This document shows positions 1 through 7,849 of a DNA stretch of 64,000 nucleotides, piece after piece. Numbering within the stretch: position 1 is the stretch's first letter; each line of letters begins with the position of its first letter. The DNA is from Paraburkholderia aromaticivorans (GTDB taxonomy: Bacteria; Pseudomonadota; Gammaproteobacteria; Burkholderiales; Burkholderiaceae). The stretch spans positions 2,232,001 to 2,296,000 of the forward strand of contig NZ_CP022990.1 of assembly GCF_002278075.1 (NCBI RefSeq). The letters run 5' to 3'. The position numbers and the translations under genes were made by a program. The notes under the pieces are model-generated. The model saw nothing but the letters and a program-made list of their open reading frames with translations. It did not search any database and was not told the DNA's origin.

Positions 1-1
1 G

Positions 2-223
2 GCGATGGACGATCCGAAATGGGGTGAGGTACCGTGCGCCTTCATCGAACTCAAGGAGGGCGCTCAGGTGAGCGCGGAAGAGATCATTGCGCACTGCCGG
101 CTCTTCCTTGCGGGATACAAGTTGCCGAAAGCGGTGCGCTTCGGCGAATTGCCGAAGACGTCGACGGGAAAAATTCAGAAGTTCGAACTGCGCGCGCGTA
201 TCAAGACAGAGCAAAACCAATAG
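2..223 (+). CDS. AMP-binding acyl-CoA ligase, C-terminal end (partial)
   Basis: Only the last ~73 codons are in the window; the gene begins before base 1. The visible part matches the C-terminal lid domain of ANL-superfamily acyl-CoA synthetases, with [13 protein letters not shown] followed by the A10 motif [14 protein letters not shown]. The lysine of TGKIQK is the family's adenylation lysine. The reaction would be ATP-dependent CoA thioesterification of a carboxylic acid in the cytoplasm. The substrate cannot be told from this fragment. It ends at TAG and is followed within 25 bases by a strong hairpin terminator, so it is the last gene of its transcript. Confidence 0.85.
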   Translation, partial: AMDDPKWGEVPCAFIELKEGAQVSAEEIIAHCRLFLAGYKLPKAVRFGELPKTSTGKIQKFELRARIKTEQNQ

Positions 224-243
224 CGTAGTCACGCGCGCGATGC

Positions 244-284
244 AAAAAGGAGTGGCGTGCCGAACGGCACGCCACTCCTTTTTT
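244..284 (+). terminator. Rho-independent terminator, probably bidirectional
   Basis: A 19-bp perfect stem (244-262 with 265-283) encloses a minimal loop and is followed by a T run. The left arm begins with five A residues, so it also gives a U tract when read on the minus strand. It sits between the convergent ligase end (223) and the small minus-strand gene ending at 365 and can serve both. Confidence 0.9.
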
Positions 285-364
285 GTTCATGCCGCGAGAC
301 AAGCGCCTATCCGCACACGGACGACGTGCGCCTCATCGCGCAGGCTCGCAGGCCGATCGCGAGT

Positions 365-589
365 TTAGCCGCGCGTGTCGACCCAGTGACGAGCCCAGCG
401 TGCCGAGTGCTGCAAGGCCTGTTCTTCGTTCGTGAAGTAATCGAGCGAATAGAACTGGTAGCGCCCTTCGGCACGTGCGCTGTCAGCGCGTTCGAGTAGC
501 AGATTGGATGAAAAAGTGCCATCGGGCAAACGGTGCGCCGAGGGTTTGACGGCATAGCCGTTGTAATGATGAATGTGTGTATTGTGCAT
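365..589 (-). CDS. Small conserved hypothetical protein (74 aa)
   Basis: The product is a short soluble protein starting MHNTHIHHYNGYAVKPSAHR and ending SARWARHWVDTRG. It has no signal peptide or membrane segment. The layout (short beta-rich start with a YNGY motif, then FYSLDYFTNEEQAL and a terminal amphipathic helix) resembles small uncharacterised Burkholderia proteins; I cannot name a function. It is convergent with the ligase fragment and shares its terminator. There is no clear Shine-Dalgarno: the bases before the ATG are an AT-rich stretch. The ~290 bases between this gene and cspA (590-880) hold nothing else I can support. Confidence 0.6.
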   Translation of the reverse strand: MHNTHIHHYNGYAVKPSAHRLPDGTFSSNLLLERADSARAEGRYQFYSLDYFTNEEQALQHSARWARHWVDTRG

Positions 590-880
590 TTTATTTTTTA
601 ATAATAGTCGAGTGCGCGCCTGCCTTGCGGACCCCCTTGTACGGGTGCGCGGCCAAGCTGATTCAAGCCATTGCGAGCCGAATCCTGACGCAGTCGGAAA
701 GCGAAAAAACGGGCGTTGAAGCCGGAGGGGAGAATGAGGTGCAACGAGGCGTTTGGCGCTTAGGCGAGCTGCTTGTATTCCATGCGGCTCAAAGCGATCG
801 CGCCAACTGTGGGAGGCAAACGCTCCGCGAAGATGTCGCTGCAGCCCGATGTCCGTTGCCGGACACCGAGCCCTTCAAAC

Positions 881-1084
881 TTACATCGGCTTGATGTTAG
901 CCGCTTGCAGACCCTTCGGGCCTTGCTTCGTTTCGAAGCTCACTTTCTGATTCTCAGCCAGCGTCTTGAAGCCGTCGCCGCTGATTTCGGAGAAGTGCGC
1001 GAACAGGTCGTCGCCGCCCTTGTCCGGAGTAATGAAGCCAAAGCCTTTGCTGTCGTTGAACCACTTAACGGTACCGGTATCCAT
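881..1084 (-). CDS. cspA: Cold-shock protein, CspA family
   Basis: A 67-residue single cold-shock domain, the usual full length for the family. It starts [23 protein letters not shown]1 is KGFGFI and RNP2 is LFAHF, the aromatic strips that bind single-stranded RNA or DNA. Members act as RNA chaperones that melt mRNA secondary structure in the cytoplasm. An AAGGA-type ribosome site precedes the ATG. The gene has its own long upstream region (1085-1375) with a plausible promoter near 1225-1253, giving a leader of about 130 nt as is usual for cold-inducible csp genes. Burkholderiales carry several copies; which one this is cannot be told, and cold induction is inferred. Confidence 0.95.
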   Translation of the reverse strand: MDTGTVKWFNDSKGFGFITPDKGGDDLFAHFSEISGDGFKTLAENQKVSFETKQGPKGLQAANIKPM

Positions 1085-1224
1085 AAAGAATCCTTGAGGT
1101 AAAAATAGAAAGATGTGCTCAGTGAAAGAGCGCGTGAAGCATCAAGGAGGGAGAGGACAACGAATACCGCTTAGAGAGCGAGACATTGATGAACAGCAAT
1201 CGAACTTCTTGAACTTCGGATGTC

Positions 1225-1253
1225 ACAGTAACCGTCGGGGCTGTCAGCGTCAA
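1225..1253 (-). promoter_or_regulatory. Candidate cspA promoter
   Basis: Read on the minus strand, TTGACG is followed after 17 bases by TACTGT, a good -35 with a weaker -10. Transcription would start near 1217 and leave a ~130-nt 5' UTR before the cspA ATG. The rest of 1085-1375 has a hairpin-forming palindrome at 1329-1354 (CTCGCCGTGTCG and its complement), which may end the lysE transcript but lacks a T tract. Confidence 0.45.
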
Positions 1254-1375
1254 CATTTAACTTGTAACTGTTTTGGCGGGCGCCGGGAAAAACCTGCTTC
1301 CGACACGCCGAAGAAGTTCGGTTCCGGGCTCGCCGTGTCGCGCGACACGGCGAGCGGTTCAAGCGGCAACGCGTG

Positions 1376-2011
1376 TCAGATGCCCACTTTGTGTGCCGTG
1401 AGGATCAGGCGCAATCCAAGCGCGGCGACTGCGCTCGCGGCGACGCGATCGACCCAGGCTTTCCACGTCAGGTAGATCTCGCGCGGCCGCTTGCTCGAAA
1501 AGCACAGCGCGACGACGGTGTACCAGCCGGCTTCGATGGCGAAGATCGCAGGCGGCAATGCGAAGTAGCACCACAACGGCGGATGTTGCGGCAACAGGGC
1601 AGCGAAGATACTGCCGTAATAGACGGCTGTCTTCGGATTACTGAGCTGTGTGCTCAAGCCGATCCAGAAAGATTTGCGGGCATTGGCCGGGACGGCTTGC
1701 GTCGTCTCGAAGGCGAGGGGTTTGGCGGCGCCGCGCCAGATCTTCGACGCAAGGTAAATCAGATAGAGGCCACCCCCCACTTTCAGGCCGACGTAGAGCC
1801 ATTCGACACTGGCCAGCAAGGTGTAGAGGCCGAGCAGCGCGATGCCGCTGAAAAACACGCCGCCCACACCCATGCCGATCGCGGTGGCGAGACCATCGCC
1901 GCGTGATAGCCCGATCGCATTGCGGGCGACGATGACGAAGCTCGGTCCCGGACTCATCGCGCCTAACAGCAGTGCGGCGAGAATGGTGATGATGGCGGTT
2001 GAAGCAGACAT
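1376..2011 (-). CDS. LysE-family amino-acid exporter
   Basis: A 211-residue inner-membrane protein of the LysE/RhtB exporter family, which exports amino acids or their derivatives. The N-terminus carries the family signature GAMSPGPSFVIVARNAIGLS after a hydrophobic helix, and about six hydrophobic segments follow. The start at MSASTAII is chosen because AAGGAG lies seven bases upstream; a longer frame reaching 2101 has no such site. It stands alone upstream of cspA on the same strand. The amino acid exported cannot be inferred from sequence. Confidence 0.85.
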   Translation of the reverse strand: MSASTAIITILAALLLGAMSPGPSFVIVARNAIGLSRGDGLATAIGMGVGGVFFSGIALLGLYTLLASVEWLYVGLKVGGGLYLIYLASKIWRGAAKPLAFETTQAVPANARKSFWIGLSTQLSNPKTAVYYGSIFAALLPQHPPLWCYFALPPAIFAIEAGWYTVVALCFSSKRPREIYLTWKAWVDRVAASAVAALGLRLILTAHKVGI

Positions 2012-2478
2012 GTCGAGCGTCTCCTTGGCGCGGGCGTGATAGTCAGTGGAACATAGCATGAAAGGGCGGAGTTCCACGTTTACTATCGACTCATTTCCCA
2101 TCGATCAGTCTTACCGTTTGTGCGCGCGGTCTTGATGCCGCAGATAAAACATCACCAATTGAAAAGCCCCGCATCGGAGGCTAATAGTCCATTGCTGCAA
2201 GCGGACGAAATGGGATGCTAGAATTACTTTCCATACGCTGAAGCAGCCCTGAACCACGGGGCGCAACACGAGCGCAATTCGATCCAGTTGCCGGCGAATT
2301 CCCCCTGATCCAGGATTTATCGGGCATGATTTTCAGGTGCGCGTGTTCGCGCGCGGAAAAAGGCATCGTAAGTCCGATTTGCACTCGCGCCATCTTAATC
2401 ACGCATAGGCTTCGCGTTGTTTAGCGAAGCCTTTGGTTTATCTAACGCAAGCATGATTAGCCGCGATACAGGTACGTT
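2012..2478. other. Gene-poor stretch between lysE and the H-NS-like gene
   Basis: There is no convincing coding frame in these 467 bases. On the plus strand TTGAAA (2159-2164) and TAATAG (2182-2187) are 17 bases apart, a possible promoter. A 9-bp hairpin with a T-rich tail lies at 2407-2440. Between them is room for a ~240-nt transcript, either a long leader of the H-NS-like gene or a small RNA. Confidence 0.35.
2407..2440 (+). terminator. Hairpin with T-rich tail upstream of the H-NS-like gene
   Basis: AGGCTTCGC (2407-2415) pairs perfectly with GCGAAGCCT (2424-2432) across an 8-base loop, and TTGGTTTA follows. This has the shape of an intrinsic terminator on the plus strand, yet no gene lies upstream on that strand within 2 kb. 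It ends 38 bases before the next start codon. It could terminate a small RNA or act as a leader attenuator. Confidence 0.45.
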
Positions 2479-2742
2479 ATGAAAGAGCGAGAAGAACAAC
2501 GGCTGTTCGACCTCGACGGGAATGCGCGTGAGCGCCTGATCGTGTGGATCCGCCGACGCATGGATGAATACGGCATTACGTTGGAAGCGCTTGCCGAAGC
2601 GATCGAAGCCGATGTGGCCGCGACCCGGGCCGTCATGTATCGCGACGCCTACGGCCGTACCTGGGACGGTCACGGCGATAAACCGGACTGGCTCGCGCGC
2701 GCCATTTACGCCGGACAGAACATCGATCATTTCCGTTGCTAG
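2479..2742 (+). CDS. Short H-NS-like DNA-binding protein
   Basis: An 87-residue protein whose C-terminal third, YRDAYGRTWDGHGDKPDWL, matches the H-NS C-terminal DNA-binding loop as it appears in Burkholderia proteins (Y-x-D...TW-x-G-x-G-x-x-P-x-W). An N-terminal helix (residues ~12-45, with MDEYGIT) would be a short oligomerisation segment. The basic RGRPPK-type linker common in Burkholderia H-NS proteins is absent and that region is acidic. H-NS relatives bind curved AT-rich DNA and silence genes. The truncated N-terminus and acidic linker could instead make it a modulator of full-length H-NS. The start has only a weak AGGT upstream. Confidence 0.7.
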   Translation: MKEREEQRLFDLDGNARERLIVWIRRRMDEYGITLEALAEAIEADVAATRAVMYRDAYGRTWDGHGDKPDWLARAIYAGQNIDHFRC

Positions 2743-2800
2743 GCGCGGTGCGCGGAATTCGCTCGCCGATTGCTTCGGCATTGCTTCGGTAATACAAGAT

Positions 2801-2826
2801 CAAAAAAAAGCCCGCGCAAGGCGGGC
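2801..2826 (-). terminator. Rho-independent terminator of pcaHG
   Basis: On the minus strand GCCCGC (2820-2825) and GCGGGC (2809-2814) form a stem with a 5-base loop, followed by eight T residues (2801-2808 read as A on the plus strand). It lies about 90 bases downstream of the pcaG stop codon at 2915. Confidence 0.88.
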
Positions 2827-2914
2827 TCAACTACTCGGAGTTTCACGATCCAGTCGCTAGAAGGATCAAGCTCAGTGTATGTGAAAGCAATATGAAAGTG
2901 TAGAGAAAACCGCG

Positions 2915-3502
2915 TCACAGGTCGAAAAAGACGGTTTCCTTGTCACCCTGCATGTAGATGTCGAAGCGGTAAATGTTCGCTACATTCGGCTCGCGGCGCG
3001 CGATCAGCGTGCCGCGGCGGTCCGCGGGCACCGTCGACAACACCGGGTCCTTCTCATTGGCGGCGGCTTCGTCCTCAAAATACACGCGCGTGAACGTGTG
3101 CAACAGCATGCCACGCATGGTGACGACCACGTTCAGATGCGGTGCTTCGTCCGGACCGGCGCGACCGGGCTTCACCGTTTCCACCACAAAACGCTTGTGC
3201 GGATCCGTACCGGTGCCGACGCGCGCGAAGCCACGAAAGCCGGTCTTCAGGATTTCCTCGCGCGACTCCGGGAAGCGGCCGTTCGCATCCACTTGCGACA
3301 CTTCGAGCATGGCGTCGCCGATGACCTTGCCGTCGCCGTCGAACACTTGACCGACAATCGTGATGTGCTCGCCGGCCGCTTCGCGATCAGCGAGGACGGG
3401 CGTGAACAGGCTCTTGAAGTCGAAATCGTATTGCTGCGGGCACAGACCGTAAGCGAAGTAGGGTCCAACCGTTTGCGAGGGCGTTTGCTTGAGGGTGGTC
3501 AT
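2915..3502 (-). CDS. pcaG: Protocatechuate 3,4-dioxygenase, alpha subunit
   Basis: A 195-residue intradiol dioxygenase alpha chain starting MTTLKQTPSQTVGPYFAYGL, the typical PcaG opening. With PcaH it forms the (alpha-beta)n non-haem Fe(III) enzyme that opens protocatechuate to beta-carboxy-cis,cis-muconate in the beta-ketoadipate pathway. PcaG keeps the fold but not the full iron-ligand set, as known for the family. It begins three bases after the pcaH stop, so the pair is translationally coupled, and a strong terminator follows. The pcaQ activator is divergent from pcaH. The later pathway genes (pcaBCDIJ) are not here. Confidence 0.96.
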   Translation of the reverse strand: MTTLKQTPSQTVGPYFAYGLCPQQYDFDFKSLFTPVLADREAAGEHITIVGQVFDGDGKVIGDAMLEVSQVDANGRFPESREEILKTGFRGFARVGTGTDPHKRFVVETVKPGRAGPDEAPHLNVVVTMRGMLLHTFTRVYFEDEAAANEKDPVLSTVPADRRGTLIARREPNVANIYRFDIYMQGDKETVFFDL

Positions 3503-3505
3503 GGC

Positions 3506-4210
3506 TTAGCGCTCCATCGGAGTTTCGTTGCGGCCGCGCAGCACGATGTCGAAGTCGTAGCCGAGCGCATAGGCTTCTTGCGTGGTGTCGAGCGAAAAAT
3601 TCGCGATCAGGCGGTCACGGGCATGCTCGGGCGTACCCTGGAAGATCGGATCGAACGCCAGCAGCGGGTCGCCGGGAAAGTACATCTGCGTGACGAGGCG
3701 TGAGCCGAAGTGGTCGCCGAACAGCGAGAAATGGATATGGTTCGGACGCCATGCGTTCGGGTGGTTGCCCCACGGGTAGGCGCCCGGCTTGATCGTCAGG
3801 AAACGGTAGCGGCCTTCGTTATCCGTGATGCAGCGGCCCGCGCCGAGAAAATTCGGGTCGAGCGGCGCGTCGTGCTGGTCGGCCTTGTGCACATAGCGGC
3901 CGGCGGCATTGGCTTGCCAGATTTCGACCAGCGTGTTGCGCACCGGGCGGTTGCCCTCGTCCAGCACGCGGCCCGTCACGATGATCCGCTCGCCAAGCGG
4001 TTCGCCGTTGCGCACGGCGTTACGCGTCAGATCGTGATCGAGCGCGCCGAGGTCTTCGGTGCCGTAGACCGGCACGTGCTGATCGCGCAGCTTTTCCTTT
4101 AGCGGAATCAGAGGACGCGTCGGGCCGCGTTTGACCGACGAACCGTAGCCGGGATAGATGTATGGGGGATGGGACGCGAAGTCCCGCGCGGTGAGAAAGG
4201 AATCGTCCAC
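3506..4210 (-). CDS. pcaH: Protocatechuate 3,4-dioxygenase, beta subunit
   Basis: A 234-residue catalytic beta chain. The iron ligands expected from the Pseudomonas enzyme are visible: Tyr106 (RYVHK), Tyr145 (GAYPWGN), His158 and His160 (RPNHIHFS). A GTG start is chosen because AAGGAG lies just upstream on the minus strand and the length then fits the family. A much longer open frame reaching 5410 only runs antisense through pcaQ. It is the first gene of pcaHG, divergent from pcaQ across ~108 bases that hold LysR-type dyads. It converts protocatechuate in the cytoplasm. Confidence 0.96.
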   Translation of the reverse strand: MDDSFLTARDFASHPPYIYPGYGSSVKRGPTRPLIPLKEKLRDQHVPVYGTEDLGALDHDLTRNAVRNGEPLGERIIVTGRVLDEGNRPVRNTLVEIWQANAAGRYVHKADQHDAPLDPNFLGAGRCITDNEGRYRFLTIKPGAYPWGNHPNAWRPNHIHFSLFGDHFGSRLVTQMYFPGDPLLAFDPIFQGTPEHARDRLIANFSLDTTQEAYALGYDFDIVLRGRNETPMER

Positions 4211-4259
4211 CAGTGTCTCCTTGGAAGATTTGTGAATTGCAACTTGATGGAAGGACTTT

Positions 4260-4320
4260 ATCCAACCTGAGAGGTTATGCAAAATGACGTTTTCGCCCTT
4301 TTCGTATAACCTGCCGTTAT
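4260..4320. promoter_or_regulatory. Candidate PcaQ operator region between pcaH and pcaQ
   Basis: Two dyads lie in the divergent intergenic space. AACCT-GAG-AGGTT spans 4264-4276, and ATAAC-CTGCC-GTTAT spans 4306-4320, overlapping the pcaQ start. Both resemble the rhizobial PcaQ box (ATAACC, four bases, GGTTA), and the first is placed to activate pcaH while the second could autoregulate pcaQ. Assignment rests on similarity and position only. Confidence 0.55.
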
Positions 4321-5314
4321 GCAACGCAGCCTCGCGGATAGTCGCGTCAAATTCCGTCATCTTCAGTGCTTTCTGGCCGTCGCGCAGTTCGGCAGCGTCC
4401 AGCGCGCCGCCGACAGCCTGTCGATCACCCAGCCCGCCGTTTCCAAGACGGTTGCCGAACTCGAAGCGATTCTCGGCGTGAAGCTGTTCGAGCGCGGCCG
4501 TCACGGCGCCGTGCCGACCCGCGAGGGACAACTCTTCATGCCGCATGCAAGCGCCTGCGTCAGCGCGCTGCGTCAGGGCGTCGATCTGCTGGCGCGCGCG
4601 GAAGGCGCGGCGGCGGGCACGCTGGAAATCGGCATTCTGCCGACCGTCGCGGCGGTATTGATCCCCCCGGTGCTGAAGCAGTTCGCCGCGCTGTGGCCGC
4701 GCGTGATCGTGCGCCTCGCGACCGGCGCCAACCCGGAATTGCTCGAACGCCTGAAAGCGGGCACGATCGAATTTGCGATCGGGCGTTTGGCCGATCCCGA
4801 GCGGATGGTCGGGCTCAGTTTCGAGCAACTGTTCAGCGAGCCGTTGATCGCCGTGGTGCGGGCCGGGCATCCGTTGGCGCTGGGCGCGGGTTTGCCGGCC
4901 ACCTCGCTCGAGGATTTTCCGGTGGTGTTGCCGCCGTTCGGCACCTTGATCCGGCAATCGGCGGAAAGTCTGTTGAGCGCGTGGGGCGTGCCGCCGTTGT
5001 CGGCGTTCGTGGAGGTATTGTCGGTTTCCACGGGCCGGGCGTTGACGCTGGAGAACGGCGCGGTGTGGTTCGTGCCGCTGAGCGCGGTCGAATATGAACT
5101 GGCGCACGGCATGATGGTGCGTTTGCCGTTGCCCTTTGCCGGCACGGGCGAGCCGGTCGGTTTGATCCGGCGCTCGGACACGCAGCCGTCGCCGGCCGGG
5201 CGGGCGTTTATCGATGCGGTGCGCGAGGTCGCGCGGCAGCGCATGGCGGCCAGTGCGGAAAAGGCGGCGGGTGAGGCAACGGGTAAAGGCGCGCGCAAGC
5301 GCAGCCGCAAATAG
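4319..5314 (+). CDS. pcaQ: LysR-type regulator of protocatechuate catabolism
   Basis: A 331-residue LysR regulator. The HTH occupies residues ~10-70 with VKFRHLQCFLAVAQFGSVQR and ITQPAVSKTVAELE, typical of the PcaQ/GbpR subgroup, then a substrate-binding domain, and a basic tail ending GKGARKRSRK. PcaQ proteins activate pca genes in response to beta-carboxy-cis,cis-muconate or a related intermediate. The divergent position next to pcaH supports this assignment. There is no good ribosome site before the ATG, and a dyad overlaps the start, which suggests tight autoregulation or leaderless translation. Confidence 0.88.
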   Translation: MQRSLADSRVKFRHLQCFLAVAQFGSVQRAADSLSITQPAVSKTVAELEAILGVKLFERGRHGAVPTREGQLFMPHASACVSALRQGVDLLARAEGAAAGTLEIGILPTVAAVLIPPVLKQFAALWPRVIVRLATGANPELLERLKAGTIEFAIGRLADPERMVGLSFEQLFSEPLIAVVRAGHPLALGAGLPATSLEDFPVVLPPFGTLIRQSAESLLSAWGVPPLSAFVEVLSVSTGRALTLENGAVWFVPLSAVEYELAHGMMVRLPLPFAGTGEPVGLIRRSDTQPSPAGRAFIDAVREVARQRMAASAEKAAGEATGKGARKRSRK

Positions 5315-5586
5315 CGCGTCCCGCAATCGCTTATCGGGCAGCGTCGTGCGAGCATTGAAGCGGACGGCCAGTCGGCGCCGCGGGGCCGCCACTCCCACTG
5401 CGTGAACCATTCAGTACAAAATGATGGTTGCGAACGGGCGGCCGGCCGGTGTACAAACACGGTGCAAAAGCCGTCGCGGCCCGTGTTGCTGCGGCGTATG
5501 CGGACAGCCGGCGGCCTGCCTCGAACACCAGCATCGACCATCAGAAACGCCGGAAACAGCGTCCAAAGACTGTAAAGGAGATTGCC

Positions 5587-6720
5587 ATGCCCAGCGACTT
5601 GCCCACTCCAGACGCCGCGCTGCGCGCCGTGTCGGCACCTGAGCACAATCCGCTCGGCACCGCCGGCCTTGAATTCGTGGAGTTCGCCGCGCGCGATCCG
5701 CAGGCGCTCGGCGAAACCTTCACCAAACTCGGCTTCAAGGCGATTGCGCGCCATATCAGCAAGGATGTCACGCTGTATCGCCAGGGCGAGATGCAGTTCC
5801 TCATCAACGCGGAGCCGGATTCGTTCGCCGCGCGCTATGCCGAGGAATACGGCGCGGGCATCTGCGCGATCGGCATCCGCGTGGCCGACGCGCAGCGCGC
5901 CTTCGACCGGGCGATCGAACTCGGCGCATGGGCGTTCGAAGGTGAGAAGACGGGCGCCGGCGAGTTGCTGATTCCGGCCATCCAGGGCATTGGCGATTCA
6001 CATATCTATTTTGTCGACCGTTGGCGCGGCCGCGGCGGCCAGCGCGGCGGCCTCGGTGACATCTCGATCTTCGACATCGACTTCCGGCCCATCCAGATCG
6101 ACACGGCGCAGGCCGACTTGAGCCACGCGGGCACCGGCCTCGTCGCGGTCGACCATCTGACGCAAACGGTCGGCGAGGGCCGCATGCAGGAATGGCTCGA
6201 CTTCTATCGCGACCTGCTCAATTTCCGCGAGATTCACGAGTTGCACGCCAACTGGCATGTCTCGGCGGAATCGCGCGTGATGGTGTCGCCGTGCGGCGCG
6301 ATCCGCGTGCCCTTGTATGAGGAAGGCACGCGCCGGACCAACCTGATGCACGAGTATCTGCCCGACCATCCGGGCGAAGGCGTGCAGCATATCGCGCTCG
6401 CCACCGACGACATTTTCGCGTGCGTCGAGCAGTTGCTCGCAAACGGCGTGGAATTCGTCGAACCGCCGCCGCGCTATTACGAGCAACTCGACGCGCGTCT
6501 GCCGGGCCACGGGCTCGACGTCGAGCGGCTCAAGCGCACGCATGTTCTGGTGGACGGCGAAATCGGCGCGGACGGTGTGCCACTGCTTTTTTTCCAGACC
6601 TTCGTGCGCCGCCGCGCCGGCGAAATATTCTTCGAGATCGTGCAGCGCCAGGGGCACCACGGTTTCGGCGAGGGCAATCTGAACGCATTGGCCCAGGCGC
6701 GCGAATCATCCGGCGCTTGA
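5587..6720 (+). CDS. hppD: 4-hydroxyphenylpyruvate dioxygenase
   Basis: A 377-residue enzyme that converts 4-hydroxyphenylpyruvate and O2 to homogentisate and CO2 in tyrosine catabolism. Two vicinal-oxygen-chelate domains are present. The Fe(II) ligands appear as His190 (AVDHLT), His268 (VQHIAL) and Glu350 (IFFEIVQR), and the C-terminal GFGEGN helix that gates the site is intact. The start at MPSDLPTP follows AAAGGAG by five bases; the frame is open further upstream but without a ribosome site. The upstream 270 bases have no gene. hmgA and fahA are not in the window, so homogentisate must be processed by genes elsewhere. Confidence 0.95.
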   Translation: MPSDLPTPDAALRAVSAPEHNPLGTAGLEFVEFAARDPQALGETFTKLGFKAIARHISKDVTLYRQGEMQFLINAEPDSFAARYAEEYGAGICAIGIRVADAQRAFDRAIELGAWAFEGEKTGAGELLIPAIQGIGDSHIYFVDRWRGRGGQRGGLGDISIFDIDFRPIQIDTAQADLSHAGTGLVAVDHLTQTVGEGRMQEWLDFYRDLLNFREIHELHANWHVSAESRVMVSPCGAIRVPLYEEGTRRTNLMHEYLPDHPGEGVQHIALATDDIFACVEQLLANGVEFVEPPPRYYEQLDARLPGHGLDVERLKRTHVLVDGEIGADGVPLLFFQTFVRRRAGEIFFEIVQRQGHHGFGEGNLNALAQARESSGA

Positions 6721-6751
6721 CGCCTCGCTTGACGCCTCACCTGACGCCCGG

Positions 6752-7684
6752 TCAATCGGTATCGGGCGGGCCGGCCAGTTCGGGGTTCACCGCGCTGTAC
6801 GCGGCGGCTTCGTGCAACAGCCACCCGCGGAAACTCGCGAGCGGCTTGCCGTGACTCAACTCGGTCGGGTAGACGAGGTAATACGCCGAATCGGCGACCA
6901 CGGGCGCATCGAGCGGGATCACGAGCCCTAGCTGTTCGAGCTGCGCGTCGACGAAAAAACGCGGCACCAGCGCGATACCGAGGCCGGCCGCGGCCGCGCT
7001 GATCAGCATGGTATGGAGTTCGTAGCGCACGCCCTGCATGGTCCGGTTATCGTCGACGCCCATGCTGGCGAACCACGTTGCCCAGCCGTCCGGCCGGGTG
7101 GTGGAGTGCACGAGCGGATAGTCCAGAAGATCGGCGGCGCTCTGAACGGGCCGCGTCAGCAGACTCGCCGCGCACACCGGCACGACCTCTTCGCTGAACA
7201 GAAAATCCGCCGACGTGCCCGGCCATGTGGGCTTGCCGTAGTGAATCGCAGCCTCGAAATGGGTCTCGCCGAACGGGAAGGTGCCGGTTCGTACACCCAT
7301 GTTCACGCGTACGTCCGGATATTGCGCGTTGAATGCCGCGAGCCGCGGAATCAGCCATTGCGACGCGAAAGTCGGTAGCACCGCGAGTTCCAGATAACCG
7401 CCGCCGCTGCCGTGCGCGATGATGGACAGCGTGTCGCGATCGAGCTGTTCCAGCGAGCGCCGCACCTGCGCGCCATACACCTTGCCCGCCTTCGTCAGCA
7501 CCACGCGCTGCTTGACACGCACGAACAGCCGCACGCCGAGGTTGCTTTCCAGCGTGTTGATCTGCCGCGACACCGCGCTCTCGGTCAGGAACAGTTCGCG
7601 GGCCGCAAGCGTGAAGCTTTCGTGCCGCGCGGCGGCTTCGAAAGCGAGCAGCGCGCTCATGTTGGGGATCTTGAACTTTCGCAC
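6752..7684 (-). CDS. LysR-type regulator, GcvA-like
   Basis: A 310-residue LysR protein with an N-terminal winged HTH (ALLAFEAAARHESFTLAARE, then SAVSRQINTLE) in the style of GcvA/AmpR-type regulators, and a C-terminal effector domain. It is divergent from the DUF1338 gene at 7850 across 165 bases, the usual layout for a LysR that controls its neighbour, so it is a good candidate regulator of the 2-oxoadipate/D-2-hydroxyglutarate pair. Its stop lies 31 bases from the end of hppD, with which it is convergent. Confidence 0.85.
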   Translation of the reverse strand: MRKFKIPNMSALLAFEAAARHESFTLAARELFLTESAVSRQINTLESNLGVRLFVRVKQRVVLTKAGKVYGAQVRRSLEQLDRDTLSIIAHGSGGGYLELAVLPTFASQWLIPRLAAFNAQYPDVRVNMGVRTGTFPFGETHFEAAIHYGKPTWPGTSADFLFSEEVVPVCAASLLTRPVQSAADLLDYPLVHSTTRPDGWATWFASMGVDDNRTMQGVRYELHTMLISAAAAGLGIALVPRFFVDAQLEQLGLVIPLDAPVVADSAYYLVYPTELSHGKPLASFRGWLLHEAAAYSAVNPELAGPPDTD

Positions 7685-7849
7685 GTTGATTCCAAAAACG
7701 CATCAAGTGGCGATTTTATCTCTCTTTACGGCGAGCCTGCCGATTTGAATAATCACGCCTTTGATCGTGCCGTCGTGCGCCTTGTGCGCTGACCGGCGCG
7801 TGATTCCAGCACATCAGATAGCGCGCCTGGAGCCACCTGGAGAGCCCAC

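Noticed and set aside
1329..1354. Palindrome as a definite lysE terminator
   Set aside because: The stem is good but there is no T tract on the minus strand, so I list it only as a possibility within the cspA promoter note.
4211..5410. Long minus-strand extension of the pcaH frame (total 634 codons)
   Set aside because: It runs antisense through pcaQ, is arginine-rich filler, and a GTG with AAGGAG at 4210 gives the family length.
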